A stretch of DNA of 44,414 bases from Ectopseudomonas oleovorans (GCF_003052605.1 NZ_QASO01000063.1:1-44414); one strand, 5' to 3'. Shown: positions 32,320-41,208, counted from the first letter of the stretch. Program-made: numbers and translations. Notes: generated from the letters alone by a model not told the origin.

Positions 32320-33123
32320 TTACTCGCCGCGAAATACCGCCGGCCGCTTGCTGTGGAACGCCTCGACGCCTTCCTTGAAGTCATGCGAGCTGCGCAGGCG
32401 GCTGTAGCAATGGCCTTCCATCTCGATGGCCACGCTCAGCGGCGCGTCTTCGTTGTCGTTGATCAAGCGCTTGGCCGTGCGCTGGGCCAGCGGCGAGAAG
32501 CGCCGCAGTTCATCGACCAGCGCGTCTACCGTGCTTTCCAGCTCGGCGTCCGCCACGCACTCGGTGGCGATGCCCCACTCGTAGGCCTGTTCGCCGCTGA
32601 TGCGCTTGGCGCGCATGACCATGTGCTTGGTGCGGGCCACGCCGATGATCTTCTGCAGGCGCGCCGAACCACCGGAGCCGGGGATCTGCCCGAGATTCTG
32701 CTCGGGCAATGCGTAGCGAGTGGTCTCCGAGGCGATGCGGAAATCGCAGGCCAGCGACAGCTCGAAACCGACGCCGAAGGTGTAGCCACGGTTGGCGGCA
32801 ATCACCGGCTTCTCGCAGCGCACCGGCGCGGCGACGTTCCAGGCCAGCTTGGAGACGTGCTCCGGCGAGGCCTCGAGGAAGCCCTTGATGTCGCCGCCGC
32901 TGGAGAAGTGCTCGCCCACCGCGCGCAGCACGATGACGCGCACCTGCGGATGAGCGTCAAGCGCTTCGAAGACTTGGCGCAGCTGGTCGCGCTGGCCCAT
33001 GGAGATGACGTTCAGCGGCGGGCGGTTGAGGATGATGTCGGCGCGTTCACGGGCCGCATCGACCTCGACCTGGAAGCCGTCGAATAGGGTTTCGAGAAAT
33101 TGCTGGATCGCTTGCAGTTGCAT
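32320..33123 (-). CDS. hmfE: Enoyl-CoA hydratase-family protein, probably HmfE-like
   Basis: 267 residues of the crotonase superfamily. Oxyanion-hole segments are HFSSGGDIKGF and RGYTFGVGFELSLACDF; the catalytic region is LPEQNLGQIPGSGGSARL. In the furoate pathway HmfE acts on the 5-hydroxylated furoyl-CoA tautomer and opens the lactone toward 2-oxoglutaroyl-CoA, releasing 2-oxoglutarate. This identity is inferred from the order ligase-hydratase next to the hydroxylase; alternatives are a general beta-oxidation hydratase. The gap to the ligase is 27 bases. Confidence 0.7.
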   Translation of the reverse strand: MQLQAIQQFLETLFDGFQVEVDAARERADIILNRPPLNVISMGQRDQLRQVFEALDAHPQVRVIVLRAVGEHFSSGGDIKGFLEASPEHVSKLAWNVAAPVRCEKPVIAANRGYTFGVGFELSLACDFRIASETTRYALPEQNLGQIPGSGGSARLQKIIGVARTKHMVMRAKRISGEQAYEWGIATECVADAELESTVDALVDELRRFSPLAQRTAKRLINDNEDAPLSVAIEMEGHCYSRLRSSHDFKEGVEAFHSKRPAVFRGE

Positions 33124-33150
33124 GATGGATGTCCTCGGGATAGTGAGCAG

Positions 33151-34683
33151 TCAGCCTTTTTGGGCCTGTTCCTGGTGCTGGGCCAGCAAGACGCGGCGCA
33201 GCACCTTGCCAACGGGGGATTTGGGAATTTCGTCGATGAACTGGTAACGCCGCGGCCGCTTGAACTTGGCCAGGCCGGAGGTGATGCAGTAGGCATCCAG
33301 TTCGCTTTCGCTGACCTCGGCACGCAGCTTGATGAAGGCGGCGATGATCTTGCCCCACTGCTCGTCCGGCAAACCGACCACCACCACTTCCTCGACGGCG
33401 GGGTGCAGTGAGAGCACGTTCTCGATCTCCACTGGGCTGATGTTCTCGCCGCCGGTGATGATCAGGTCGTCCACCCGCCCGGTGACAAACAGGTCGCCGT
33501 CCTCATCGAAATAGCCGGTGTCACCGGTGAAATACCAGCCTTCGCGCAACGCCTTGGCCGTGGCTTCGGGGCGGTTCAGGTAGCCTTCGAACGCCTCGTC
33601 GCTGGCCAGGTCGGCGACGATCTGACCTTCTTCCATGGGCTTGACTTGCACCTGTGCCGATTCGGCGTCGATCGGCACCACCCGCACCCGTTGGTTTAGC
33701 GCGCTACGCCCCGAGGAGCCAGGTTTGCGGCTGGCCTGCTGATCGATGGTGAAGGTATAGATCTCCGAGCTGCCGTAGTGGTTGACGAACAACTGCGGCT
33801 GGAACGCCTGTTCGACGCGGCGCATCAGCCCGTCGCTCATGGGCGCGCCGGCGAAGCCGATTTTCTCCACGCTGGCGACCCGTTCGCGGGCGAAGGCCGG
33901 GTGCTCGATAAGCATGTGATAGAGGGTCGGCACCAAGTACAGGTTGCTGGCCTGTTCCCGCTCGATAGCCTCCAGGGTGGCCTCGACGTCGAACTTCGGC
34001 ACGCAGACGAAATGCCCGTCGATCAGCGCCATGGCCAGCAGCGAACGCACGCCCATGGTGTGGTACAGCGGCATCACGCCGAGGGTGCACTCGCCGTGGC
34101 GATAGAGGTTCTGCGCCACATGGGCGACCGCCGCGGCGCGTTCCGCGCGGTGCCGGCGCGGCACGCCCTTGGGCTTGCTGGTGGTGCCGGAGGTATAGAG
34201 CAGCAGGGAGAAATCCTCGGGCGTGGCGCGCAGGATGGTCGCCGTCGGCGCCTTTGCGCACAGCTCGGCGAAGCTCAGGTCGCCGTCCGCGGCGCGCTGA
34301 CCCGCGGCGATCCGCGGCAGATTGAGCGCGGCCGTGCAGGCAGCGACCGCGGCCACGGTGGCGTCGTCGTAGGCCACTGCGCGGATCTGCGCATCCTCGA
34401 TGCAGTAGGCCAACTCCTCGGCAGTCGAGCGCCAGTTCAGCGGGGTCATGACGATGCCGGCGAACTGGCAGGCCCAATGCAGGGTCGCCATCTGCCAGCG
34501 GTTCTGCATGGCCACCAGCAGGCGATCACCCCTGCCCAGCCCGAGTGACTCGAGGCCGTGGGCAGCACACTGGATATCGGCGAACCACTGTTCGTAGGTT
34601 TTTTTCACTGTGCCGTCGCTGACCGCAGTGGCCAGCGGGCGGCGTTCCGTGGCAGCGAGGAAGCTGCGTCCGAGATCGAACAT
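33151..34683 (-). CDS. hmfD: Acyl-CoA ligase for a small aromatic/furan acid, probably 2-furoyl-CoA synthetase
   Basis: 510 residues of the ANL adenylate-forming family. Motifs in order: LLLYTSGTTSKPKGVPRR (P-loop), FVNHYGSSEIYTF, GWYFTGDTGYFDEDGD, LFVTGRVDDLIITGGENISP and catalytic Lys in KSPVGKVLRR. It activates a carboxylic acid to its CoA thioester with ATP. Aryl-CoA ligases for benzoate-like acids share this pattern, so substrate identity comes from context: it is followed by a crotonase and preceded by a three-subunit molybdenum hydroxylase, as hmfD is. Start ATG 34683 overlaps the stop of the 2Fe-2S gene by one base. A much longer open frame upstream to 35100 is a shadow of that gene. 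Confidence 0.75.
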   Translation of the reverse strand: MFDLGRSFLAATERRPLATAVSDGTVKKTYEQWFADIQCAAHGLESLGLGRGDRLLVAMQNRWQMATLHWACQFAGIVMTPLNWRSTAEELAYCIEDAQIRAVAYDDATVAAVAACTAALNLPRIAAGQRAADGDLSFAELCAKAPTATILRATPEDFSLLLYTSGTTSKPKGVPRRHRAERAAAVAHVAQNLYRHGECTLGVMPLYHTMGVRSLLAMALIDGHFVCVPKFDVEATLEAIEREQASNLYLVPTLYHMLIEHPAFARERVASVEKIGFAGAPMSDGLMRRVEQAFQPQLFVNHYGSSEIYTFTIDQQASRKPGSSGRSALNQRVRVVPIDAESAQVQVKPMEEGQIVADLASDEAFEGYLNRPEATAKALREGWYFTGDTGYFDEDGDLFVTGRVDDLIITGGENISPVEIENVLSLHPAVEEVVVVGLPDEQWGKIIAAFIKLRAEVSESELDAYCITSGLAKFKRPRRYQFIDEIPKSPVGKVLRRVLLAQHQEQAQKG

Positions 34684-35189
34684 TATTGTTGTACCTCTTC
34701 GTTCGTTTGGCGTTGGGCAGCCACTTCCAGCACTGCCTGGACAATGCCGGTGTAACCGGTACAGCGGCACAGGTGCCCAGAAAGCATGTCGCGCACTTCG
34801 GCCTCGCTCGGGTCGGGCTGCCGCTCGAGGAAATCCACGCAGGACATGAGGATGCCCGCAGTGCAGAAACCGCACTGCAGGGCGTGATGACGGCGGAACG
34901 CCTGTTGCAGGTCGCTCAGCGTGTCGTCGTCGGCCAGCGATTCGACTGTCTCGATGCGCCGCTCGTGGGCCTGCACGGCGAGCATCAGGCAGGAACGCAC
35001 GGCGACGCCGTCCACCAGCACCGTGCAGGCGCCGCAGACGCCGTGTTCGCAGCCGACATGGACGCCGGTGGCGCCGAGGTCGTGGCGCAGGAAATCGCAC
35101 AACTGGGTACGCGGCTCGGCCAGGCCTTCGCGCGAGCGGCCATTGAGCTCGAGACGGACGGGAAAACGTTGTTCGGCGGTTGCACGCAT
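34683..35189 (-). CDS. hmfC: 2Fe-2S small subunit of a molybdenum hydroxylase, probably furoyl-CoA dehydrogenase
   Basis: 168 residues with two iron-sulfur centres. N-terminal plant-type: Cys47, Cys52, Cys55 ([11 protein letters not shown]) and Cys67. C-terminal: Cys106 and Cys109 (CGFCTAG) with Cys141 and Cys143 (CRCTGYT). This pattern is shared by xanthine dehydrogenase, CO dehydrogenase CoxS and aldehyde oxidoreductases. It carries electrons from the molybdenum site to FAD. The start at 35189 leaves a 2-base gap to the FAD subunit gene. It would be HmfC in the furoate pathway. Confidence 0.85.
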   Translation of the reverse strand: MRATAEQRFPVRLELNGRSREGLAEPRTQLCDFLRHDLGATGVHVGCEHGVCGACTVLVDGVAVRSCLMLAVQAHERRIETVESLADDDTLSDLQQAFRRHHALQCGFCTAGILMSCVDFLERQPDPSEAEVRDMLSGHLCRCTGYTGIVQAVLEVAAQRQTNEEVQQ

Positions 35190-35191
35190 GT

Positions 35192-35998
35192 TCAGACTCC
35201 TTCGATGAGCCGGTGACCCAGCTCGCGAATCAGTTGCCGGCGGTAGGCCGCGCTGGCGTGTACATCGTCCTGGGCGTCGAGCGACCAGGCGGTTTCGTTG
35301 AGCGCGTCGGCCAGCGCCGCGCCGCGCGGCAGGCTGCGCATCACCGGGCGGTCGGCGACCCCGCCGACGCCCAGGCGCACCTCGTCGGTGCCGACACAGG
35401 CGGCCAGCGAGACGATGGCGAAGTCGCCGTGGCGCATGGCGATTTCCCGGAAGCGGTAGCTGATGCCCTCGCGTTTGAGCGGGAAGCGCACCTCGACGAG
35501 CAGTTCGTCGGCGCGTTTGTCGGTGGTGAGGATGCCCTGGAAGAACTCGGCGGCCTTGACCACGCGCTTGCCCTTCTTCGATTCCAGGACGATCTCGCCG
35601 CCCAAGGTCACCAGGCACAGCGGCAGCTCGGCGCTGGGGTCGGCGTGGGCCACCGAACCGCACACGGTGCCGCGGTTGCGGGTCTGGAAGTGGCCGATCC
35701 AGGGCATCGCCAGGGCCAGCAGCGGCACCTCGTCGACCAGCGTCGGCCGCGCCAGCAGTTGCGCCTGGCGCACCGCCGCGCCAACCGCCAGGCAATCCTG
35801 GCGCAGCTCGATATAGTCCAGGTCGGCGACCTGGTTGATGTCGATCAGCAGCTTGGGCTGGGCCAGGCGCATGTTCAGCACCGCCATCAGCGACTGCCCG
35901 CCGGCAATGATGCGCGCATCCGCGCCATACTCGGCGAGCAGATCGAGCACCTGGCGGCGGCTCTCGGCGCGGACGTAATCGAAGGCAGCCGGTTTCAT
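35192..35998 (-). CDS. hmfB: FAD-binding medium subunit of the molybdenum hydroxylase
   Basis: 268 residues of the CoxM/XdhB type. FAD is held by IIAGGQSLMAVLNMRLAQP (pyrophosphate loop) and by RNRGTVCGSVAHADPSAELP. The C-terminal CO-dehydrogenase flavoprotein domain follows (RFREIAMRHGDFAIVSLAAC and beyond). The start is ATG 35998, which overlaps the stop of the large subunit (ATGA at 35995-35998), so translation is coupled. Together with the large and 2Fe-2S subunits it forms the heterotrimer, HmfB in the proposed reading. Confidence 0.85.
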   Translation of the reverse strand: MKPAAFDYVRAESRRQVLDLLAEYGADARIIAGGQSLMAVLNMRLAQPKLLIDINQVADLDYIELRQDCLAVGAAVRQAQLLARPTLVDEVPLLALAMPWIGHFQTRNRGTVCGSVAHADPSAELPLCLVTLGGEIVLESKKGKRVVKAAEFFQGILTTDKRADELLVEVRFPLKREGISYRFREIAMRHGDFAIVSLAACVGTDEVRLGVGGVADRPVMRSLPRGAALADALNETAWSLDAQDDVHASAAYRRQLIRELGHRLIEGV

Positions 35999-38900
35999 TG
36001 CGCACCTCCCTTGCCGAACAGCCTGGCGAACAGCGCACGCAGACGGCTCCACCAGCCAGCGGCGCTCGCCTGGCCACTGACCCGCTGCGACAGGCGGGTG
36101 AAAATCTGCCCGATGATCACTTTCGAGGCCCCTTGCATCATGCGGCTGCCGACCGCGGCGACCTTGCCGCTGACGACGACCTGGTATTGGTATTCCAGGC
36201 GCGTGTGACCGTTCTCCAAGGCGACGAAACGCACCCTGGCGTGGCCCTCGGCCGAGCCCATGGAACTGGTGCCGGAGCCGGACAGGCGTAACGAATGCGG
36301 TGGGTCCAATTCGCTCAGGGCGACCTTGGCCTCGAAGCGCGCGCGGATCATGCCGACGCCAACGGTGACGTCCGCGCGGTAGCGATTCTCGCCCTGCAGT
36401 TCGAGGGAATGGCAGCCGGGGATGATCGCCGCCAGGGTGGCCGGGTCGAGCAGGGTGTCGAACACCTGCTGTGGTGGCGCCGGGATCACCACCGCATCGT
36501 TGGCGCGCAGGGCCGAACCACCGGCCGGCTCTGCGGCGAAAGCGTCGTCCTGCTGCATGCCGGCCGGCCGCGGCGGCTCGTCGATGCCGATCATGCTGCG
36601 CACCTTCGAGGGGGTCAGCGGCAGGCGGATGTCGGCGCGGCCGAGGGCATCGGCGACGGCGTTGGCGATGCATACCGGCGTGCTCATGTTGTTGCCCTCG
36701 CCGACGCCCTTGGCCCCCAGGGGGGTGAACGGCGACGGTGTTTCCAGATGCAGGATCACCGGCTCGAGCACTTCCGGTGCAGTGGGCACCAGGTAGTCGG
36801 CGAAGGTTCCAGAGAGGAAGCTGCCGTCCTCGCCATAGGCGAACTCTTCCATCAGCGCCGCGCCAAGCCCCTGGGTAAAGCCGCCGCGGATCTGCCCGTC
36901 GACCAGCGCGGGATTGAGCAGGCGGCCGGCATCGTGGCAGGTCACGTAGCGGTCGATGTGAATCGCGCCGGTGACGCGGTCGATCTCCAGGCCACAGATG
37001 TCGAAGACGAAGCCGTAGCACAGCGAGCTGTTGATGAGATCGCCGTCGTCTGGCGCCATGAGCTGCGGCGGGCTCCAGAATGCGGTCTCGCGCAGGCCGC
37101 CCGGTTCGCCTTGCGGGAGCAGGCCAGGCGTCCAGTGGGTGGCGCCGGCGATGCGGTGAAAAGGTGCGGAAGGACCGCCGTTGGCGACGAAGATCTTGCC
37201 GCCTCCGAAGCGGATGTCCTCCGGTTTGGCTTGCAGTTGCGCGGCGGCGATCGCGGCGAGGCGATCGCGCACCTTCAGCGCGGCCTGGTAGACCACCCCG
37301 GCCACCGCGCCGGCGAAGCGGCTGGAATAGTTGCCCGAGGCGATCGACCAGGCATCCTTCTGGGTGTCCAGTTCGACGTTGACCACGATCGATTCCAGCG
37401 CCACGCCGAGCACATCGGCGACTATCTGCGCCACCGCGGTCTGGTGCCCCTGGCCCTGGGGCGTCGAGGAGACGTGCACGCTGACGTCGCCGAGCGGGCC
37501 GACGTTGATGGTCGCCGTGCTCACCGCACCGTTCTTCGGCCCGGCCTTGCGCCGTTCCTCGGGCGTCATCGCGGTGGTGATGTAGCCCATGTTGGAGATC
37601 GACGGTTCGATCACCGCGGCATAGCCGATGCCGTACAGCCGGCCTTCGCCGCGCGCCTGGTCGCGGCGGCGCAACAACTCGTCGAGACCGCCGTCCTTGA
37701 CCGCCAAATCGATGCCGGCCTGGTAATTGCCGGAATCCAGCAGAGCGCCGGCCGCGGCACGGTAGGGGAAGGCGTCGGCCGGTACCAGGTTGCGGCGGAT
37801 CACCTCCAGCGGATCGAGATCCAGCTGCACGGCGATATGCTGCAACAGACGCTCCAGGGCGAAGTACACCTGCGGGCCGCCGAAGCCTCGGTTGAGGCCG
37901 GTGGGGGTCTTGTTGGTCAGCACCACGCGGTTGCGCACCAGCAGATTACGAATCGCATAGGCCCCCGTGAGGTTGCCGTGCATGCGGTAGAAGGTGGCCG
38001 GCTCCGGTGCGCGCAGGTAGGCGCCGCAGTCGTCGATCTGGTCATAACGCAGGGCGGTGATGCGACCGTCGGCCTGCACCGCCGCCTCGATTTCGGTGAC
38101 CCGATTGGTCGCGGAGGACGCGCCTTGCAGATGCTCGAGGCGGTCTTCGACCCATTTCACAGGGGCTCCGACCTTGCGTGCCGCCAGTCCCATCATCACC
38201 ACGTAGGGGAACACGCCCTGTTTGATCCCGAAGCTGCCGCCGGAGTCTTTCGGCGTGCGCAGACGCAGGCGGTTGCTCGGCACGTTGAGCGCGCGGGCCA
38301 TCACCGTGTGCAGCGCATAGGGGCCCTGGAAGTTGGCCAGCACGTCGTAGATGCCGGTGGCGCGTTCATACTGGGCAAGCACCACGTAGCATTCGATGGG
38401 GGTGCAGGAGCTGCGCGGAAAACTCACCTTCAGCGCTACCCGGTGCGGCGCCTGCGCGAAGGCTTGTTCCGGTTCGCCGTAGCGGAAATGCCGCTCGTTG
38501 ACCACGTTGCTGCCGACTGCCTCATGCAGCACCGGCGCCTGTTCGGTGGTGGCGGCCTCCGGGTCGATGATCGGCGGCAGCGGCTCATAGTCGACACGTA
38601 CGCCTTCCAGGGCGTCTTCGGCCAGGTAACGGCTCTCGGCGATCACGACCGCCACCGGCTCGCCGACGTAGCGCACCTTGTCCACGGCGATGCACCAATG
38701 CTCCATCGGCTGGCGCACGCCGACCGGGAATGGCAGGGCCCAACGCTTGACGTCCTCACCGATGAGTACGCCGTGTACGCCTTTCATCAGCAGCGCTTTG
38801 GAGAAGTCCACGGCAGTGATGCGCGCATGGGGATGGGGTGAACGGACAATGGCAGCGTGCAGGGTACCGGGCGGGGTGGCAGCATCGTCGGCATAGCAGC

Positions 38901-39000
38901 CCAGGCCACGCAGCAATGCAGCATCCTCGACACGGGTCTGACGAGCGCCGATATAGCCGCTGTGCTGGGTAACGGGGTCAGGCTGATATAGGTTCATCAC
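35995..39000 (-). CDS. hmfA: Molybdopterin large subunit with C-terminal CoxG-like domain, probably furoyl-CoA dehydrogenase
   Basis: 1001 residues. About 1-790 is the xanthine-dehydrogenase-family large subunit: the a/b hammerhead (about 20-150), then KDSGGSFGIKQGVFPYVV, STPQGQGHQTAVAQIVADVLG and the C-terminal GAKGVGEGNNMSTPVC segment, whose Glu is the catalytic base of this family. From about 845 to 985 a SRPBCC domain follows (VVIPAPPQQVFDTLLDPATL, then AAIIPGCHSLE), like CoxG, which is usually a separate maturation or membrane-recruitment protein. A basic tail (RLRALFARLFGKG) ends the chain. The enzyme hydroxylates a heteroaromatic CoA ester with water, here most likely 2-furoyl-CoA at C5. 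First gene of the cluster; start may be 39000 or 38997. No regulator is next to it. Confidence 0.8.
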   Translation of the reverse strand: MMNLYQPDPVTQHSGYIGARQTRVEDAALLRGLGCYADDAATPPGTLHAAIVRSPHPHARITAVDFSKALLMKGVHGVLIGEDVKRWALPFPVGVRQPMEHWCIAVDKVRYVGEPVAVVIAESRYLAEDALEGVRVDYEPLPPIIDPEAATTEQAPVLHEAVGSNVVNERHFRYGEPEQAFAQAPHRVALKVSFPRSSCTPIECYVVLAQYERATGIYDVLANFQGPYALHTVMARALNVPSNRLRLRTPKDSGGSFGIKQGVFPYVVMMGLAARKVGAPVKWVEDRLEHLQGASSATNRVTEIEAAVQADGRITALRYDQIDDCGAYLRAPEPATFYRMHGNLTGAYAIRNLLVRNRVVLTNKTPTGLNRGFGGPQVYFALERLLQHIAVQLDLDPLEVIRRNLVPADAFPYRAAAGALLDSGNYQAGIDLAVKDGGLDELLRRRDQARGEGRLYGIGYAAVIEPSISNMGYITTAMTPEERRKAGPKNGAVSTATINVGPLGDVSVHVSSTPQGQGHQTAVAQIVADVLGVALESIVVNVELDTQKDAWSIASGNYSSRFAGAVAGVVYQAALKVRDRLAAIAAAQLQAKPEDIRFGGGKIFVANGGPSAPFHRIAGATHWTPGLLPQGEPGGLRETAFWSPPQLMAPDDGDLINSSLCYGFVFDICGLEIDRVTGAIHIDRYVTCHDAGRLLNPALVDGQIRGGFTQGLGAALMEEFAYGEDGSFLSGTFADYLVPTAPEVLEPVILHLETPSPFTPLGAKGVGEGNNMSTPVCIANAVADALGRADIRLPLTPSKVRSMIGIDEPPRPAGMQQDDAFAAEPAGGSALRANDAVVIPAPPQQVFDTLLDPATLAAIIPGCHSLELQGENRYRADVTVGVGMIRARFEAKVALSELDPPHSLRLSGSGTSSMGSAEGHARVRFVALENGHTRLEYQYQVVVSGKVAAVGSRMMQGASKVIIGQIFTRLSQRVSGQASAAGWWSRLRALFARLFGKGGAQ

Positions 39001-39461
39001 TACTTCTCGCGTTTATTGTTGTGCGCGATTGACTCGTAGAGAAGAGTATGGATCCCAGCCAGCCGGCCGCCTTGCCCGGGCCTATGAATATCTGCCCGTA
39101 CGTCAGTTGGCTTGCCTTTTAGTCTGATGCGGTGAAGACGGCGGCGTTTTTCCGGACGCGCTTTGGTCTGGGCAATGCCGCTTGGGCTGACTCGGTAAGT
39201 TGTCGAGCGTTCATCTGGATCACCTTGCTGTCCACCAGGATGGCGGACAGGTTCACAAGGGGCAGTTCTGCTTGCTACAGGCGCTGGACAGCTGCACGTA
39301 GGCGAGGACTTTCACTGCGCCTGTGCCGTTGCAAGAGGTCATCTTCGCGGTGACCACCGCGCACTGCGGGCTGGCGGGGACGTCGATGGCAATCACCTAG
39401 GCGATATTCAGCGGCAAGCCGCAGCGATACGGGGGTGTTTGCGGTGTTCTCCTCGTGGGCC
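39001..39461. other. Gene-poor region upstream of the hydroxylase genes
   Basis: No gene can be supported on either strand. A low-complexity leader near 39001-39045 may hold the hmfA promoter, but I see no convincing -35/-10. A minus-strand frame around 39290-39400 (VIAIDVPASPQCAVVTAKM) looks protein-like but is short and has stops on both sides. The region marks the join between the catabolic cluster and ordinary chromosomal genes. Confidence 0.35.
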
Positions 39462-39484
39462 CGCTGACGGCCTGGCCGTCAGCG
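39462..39484 (-). terminator. Perfect 9-bp hairpin downstream of ohr
   Basis: CGCTGACGG (39462-39470), 5-base loop, CCGTCAGCG (39476-39484), 14 bases beyond the ohr stop codon. No U-run is present, so termination strength is uncertain. Confidence 0.6.
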
Positions 39485-39498
39485 TTCGCCCCTGGGTG

Positions 39499-39924
39499 TC
39501 AGACGATGGTCAAGGTGACGTCGATGTTGCCGCGTGTGGCGTTGGAGTAGGGGCAGACGATGTGCGCGCGATCCACCAGGGTCTGCGCCGCTTCGCGATC
39601 CAGGCCCGGCAGGCTGATGCGCAGCTCCACTTCGATGCCGAAGCCGGTGGGGATCGGACCGATGCCCACGGTGCCTTCGATAAAGGTGTCGGCCGGGATG
39701 CTCAGCTTGTCGCGGGCGGCGACGAACTTCAGGGCGCCGAGGAAGCAGGCCGAATAGCCGGCGGCGAACAGTTGTTCCGGGTTGGTGCCCTTGCCGCCGG
39801 CGCCGCCGAGTTCCTTCGGCGTGGTCAGGACTATGTCCAGTACACCGTCGGAGGAGACGGCGCGGCCTTCACGGCCGCCGAAGGCTTCAGCGGTAGCACG
39901 GTAGAGAACGTTTTCGATGGTCAT
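39499..39924 (-). CDS. ohr: Organic hydroperoxide resistance protein Ohr (OsmC family)
   Basis: 141 residues. The peroxidatic Cys60 ([10 protein letters not shown]) and resolving Cys124 ([13 protein letters not shown]) are at the classical positions, and [20 protein letters not shown] is diagnostic. It reduces organic and lipid hydroperoxides with lipoylated proteins as reductant, in the cytoplasm. The start is ATG 39924 with GAGGAAT upstream; a long in-frame extension to 40212 has no support. Close to ohrR (40365) on the same strand, which normally represses it until the regulator's Cys is oxidised. Confidence 0.95.
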   Translation of the reverse strand: MTIENVLYRATAEAFGGREGRAVSSDGVLDIVLTTPKELGGAGGKGTNPEQLFAAGYSACFLGALKFVAARDKLSIPADTFIEGTVGIGPIPTGFGIEVELRISLPGLDREAAQTLVDRAHIVCPYSNATRGNIDVTLTIV

Positions 39925-39971
39925 GGCGGTATTCCTCTTCAGATGCGATGGGGTGCGTAGGGATGCGTCGC

Positions 39972-40079
39972 TCAGCCTTCGGGGTACAGGCCCTTGCCGT
40001 TCTGGCTGGCTTGACCATTGTCGGCCAGAACCGGGGCAGACAGGATCAGCGTGGCGGTCAGTGCGATCAGGGTTTTCAT
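39972..40079 (-). CDS. Small exported peptide between ohrR and ohr
   Basis: 35 residues: [19 protein letters not shown] is a clean signal peptide with an SAPVLA cleavage site (AxA-like), leaving a mature peptide of only about 16 residues ending KGLYPEG. GGAGAAACC precedes the ATG at 40079. It sits in the ohr leader on the same strand, 47 bases before ohr, so it is probably co-expressed and peroxide-induced. I know of no function. It is real-looking because of the ribosome-binding site, signal peptide and tidy stop. Confidence 0.55.
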   Translation of the reverse strand: MKTLIALTATLILSAPVLADNGQASQNGKGLYPEG

Positions 40080-40157
40080 CGGTTTCTCCAGGGCTTTGGT
40101 GGGTAGCGGGTGGAGACGACTGCGGAGTCTCCGTGGAAAGTTTAGCGCCAATTGTTA

Positions 40158-40212
40158 GTGCGCAAGTTATTTCCATGGAGCGAACTGTGCCTCGAATATA
40201 TTTTGTGCGCAA
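40158..40212 (-). promoter_or_regulatory. Probable OhrR operator region, two GTGCGCAA motifs
   Basis: gtgcgcaa occurs at 40158-40165 and 40205-40212, 47 bases apart, each in an AT-rich setting (ttgttagtgcgcaagttat and ttttgtgcgcaatataat). Upstream of the peptide and ohr, this is where the OhrR-controlled promoter should be. Assignment to OhrR is inference from context. Confidence 0.45.
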
Positions 40213-40364
40213 TATAATTTTATGAGTTTTTCGCTATAACCCTGGAAGTTCAGAGCATAAGCAGGCGTAACGGGGCATAGAGGCGCTGGAAGCGAACGGG
40301 TGGCGTGCTGACTAGTGGCCGCCCAACCGCTTCCAGGCGCGATCGGGCGGTCTGAGCGCTTGGC

Positions 40365-40817
40365 TTACAGCGTTTGCTGCAGGTGGCTGCGCAGCTCCAC
40401 CAGCTCTTCTTTGAGCGAGGCGAGCTGCTCCAGGCTCAGGCCGGAGGCCTTGAGGATGCAGGCCGGCAGTGCCTTGGCCTGCTCGTGCAGGGCGCGACCC
40501 TTGTCGGTCAGGTACAGCTGTACCACGCGTTCGTCCTGGCTGCTGCGCTGGCGCTGCAGCAGGCCTTCGCTCTCCAGGCGCTTGAGCAGAGGCGTCAACG
40601 AGCCCGGATCGGTCAGCATGCGTGCGCTGATCTCACTGACGGTGATGCCCTCGTTTTCCCACAGCACCAGCATGGCCAGATATTGCGGATAGGTGAGACC
40701 AAGCGCCTGCAGCAGCGGCTTGTAGGTCTTGGTCATCATCAGCGAGGTGGAATAGAGGGCGAAGCACAGCTGGTTGTCCAGCATCAGCTCGGCGCAGGGT
40801 TCCACTTGGGAGGTCAT
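40365..40817 (-). CDS. ohrR: OhrR, MarR-family organic peroxide sensor
   Basis: 150 residues. The reactive Cys18 lies in DNQLCFALYSTSLMMTKTYK, the OhrR signature. The winged HTH follows (ITVSEISARMLTDPGSLTPLLKRLESEGLL, then RQRSSQDERVVQLYLTDKG). Oxidation of the Cys releases DNA and derepresses ohr. The ATG at 40817 is used; an 18-residue in-frame extension to 40871 is unlike the family. The gene is upstream of the peptide and ohr on the same strand, with a 285-base intergenic region. Confidence 0.93.
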   Translation of the reverse strand: MTSQVEPCAELMLDNQLCFALYSTSLMMTKTYKPLLQALGLTYPQYLAMLVLWENEGITVSEISARMLTDPGSLTPLLKRLESEGLLQRQRSSQDERVVQLYLTDKGRALHEQAKALPACILKASGLSLEQLASLKEELVELRSHLQQTL

Positions 40818-40890
40818 GGCATTGGCCTGTGCAAAGGTGGTTGGCGTTGTCGGCAATTGAGCGCAGGGCAACCCGCACTCTATTGTGATT

Positions 40891-41208
40891 TCAGCCGCAG
40901 GATACGCGGGTGATCACGCGCTGATCATCGACATTGAGGTTAAGGCGTTGACCATTGTATTCCAAGGTCACCACGCTGTCGGGTGTGAGTATACGAGCTG
41001 TGCTGGCTCCGGCTTGCTGACGTGCCTGCTCGAGCAGTTCGGGCGTCGCGGTCTTGCCTTTGAGGTGCTCGACGGCGGACGAGGTGCAGCTGTCCGGAGT
41101 CGGGCCACTGGGTGCGGCAGCGGAGGTCGGTTTCTCGGCGGTGCTGCTGCAGCCGGCTGCGAGCAGGGTGGCGCCCAGGATGAGGCAGAGACGAGTTTTG
41201 AAATTCAA
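40891..41208 (-). CDS. I78-family protease inhibitor, lipoprotein, TTG start
   Basis: 105 residues. N-terminal lipoprotein signal (LILGATLLAAGC, lipobox LAAGC at Cys20). The C-terminal part (SCTSSAVEHLKGKTATPELL to DSVVTLEYNGQRLNLNVDDQ, then RVITRVSCG) is the peptidase inhibitor I78 domain, with the usual Asp-Gln-Arg end and a disulfide-capable Cys pair. The codon at the expected start is TTG (41208), preceded by GGAG; the nearby ATG at 41213-41211 stops at once. It is periplasmic and membrane-anchored and probably guards against elastase- or subtilisin-like proteases. Confidence 0.82.
   Translation of the reverse strand: MNFKTRLCLILGATLLAAGCSSTAEKPTSAAAPSGPTPDSCTSSAVEHLKGKTATPELLEQARQQAGASTARILTPDSVVTLEYNGQRLNLNVDDQRVITRVSCG

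Noticed and set aside
36295..38841. 848-codon plus-strand open frame opposite the molybdenum subunit gene
   Set aside because: Antisense shadow produced by high third-position GC; no motif, and the opposite strand has clear family motifs throughout.
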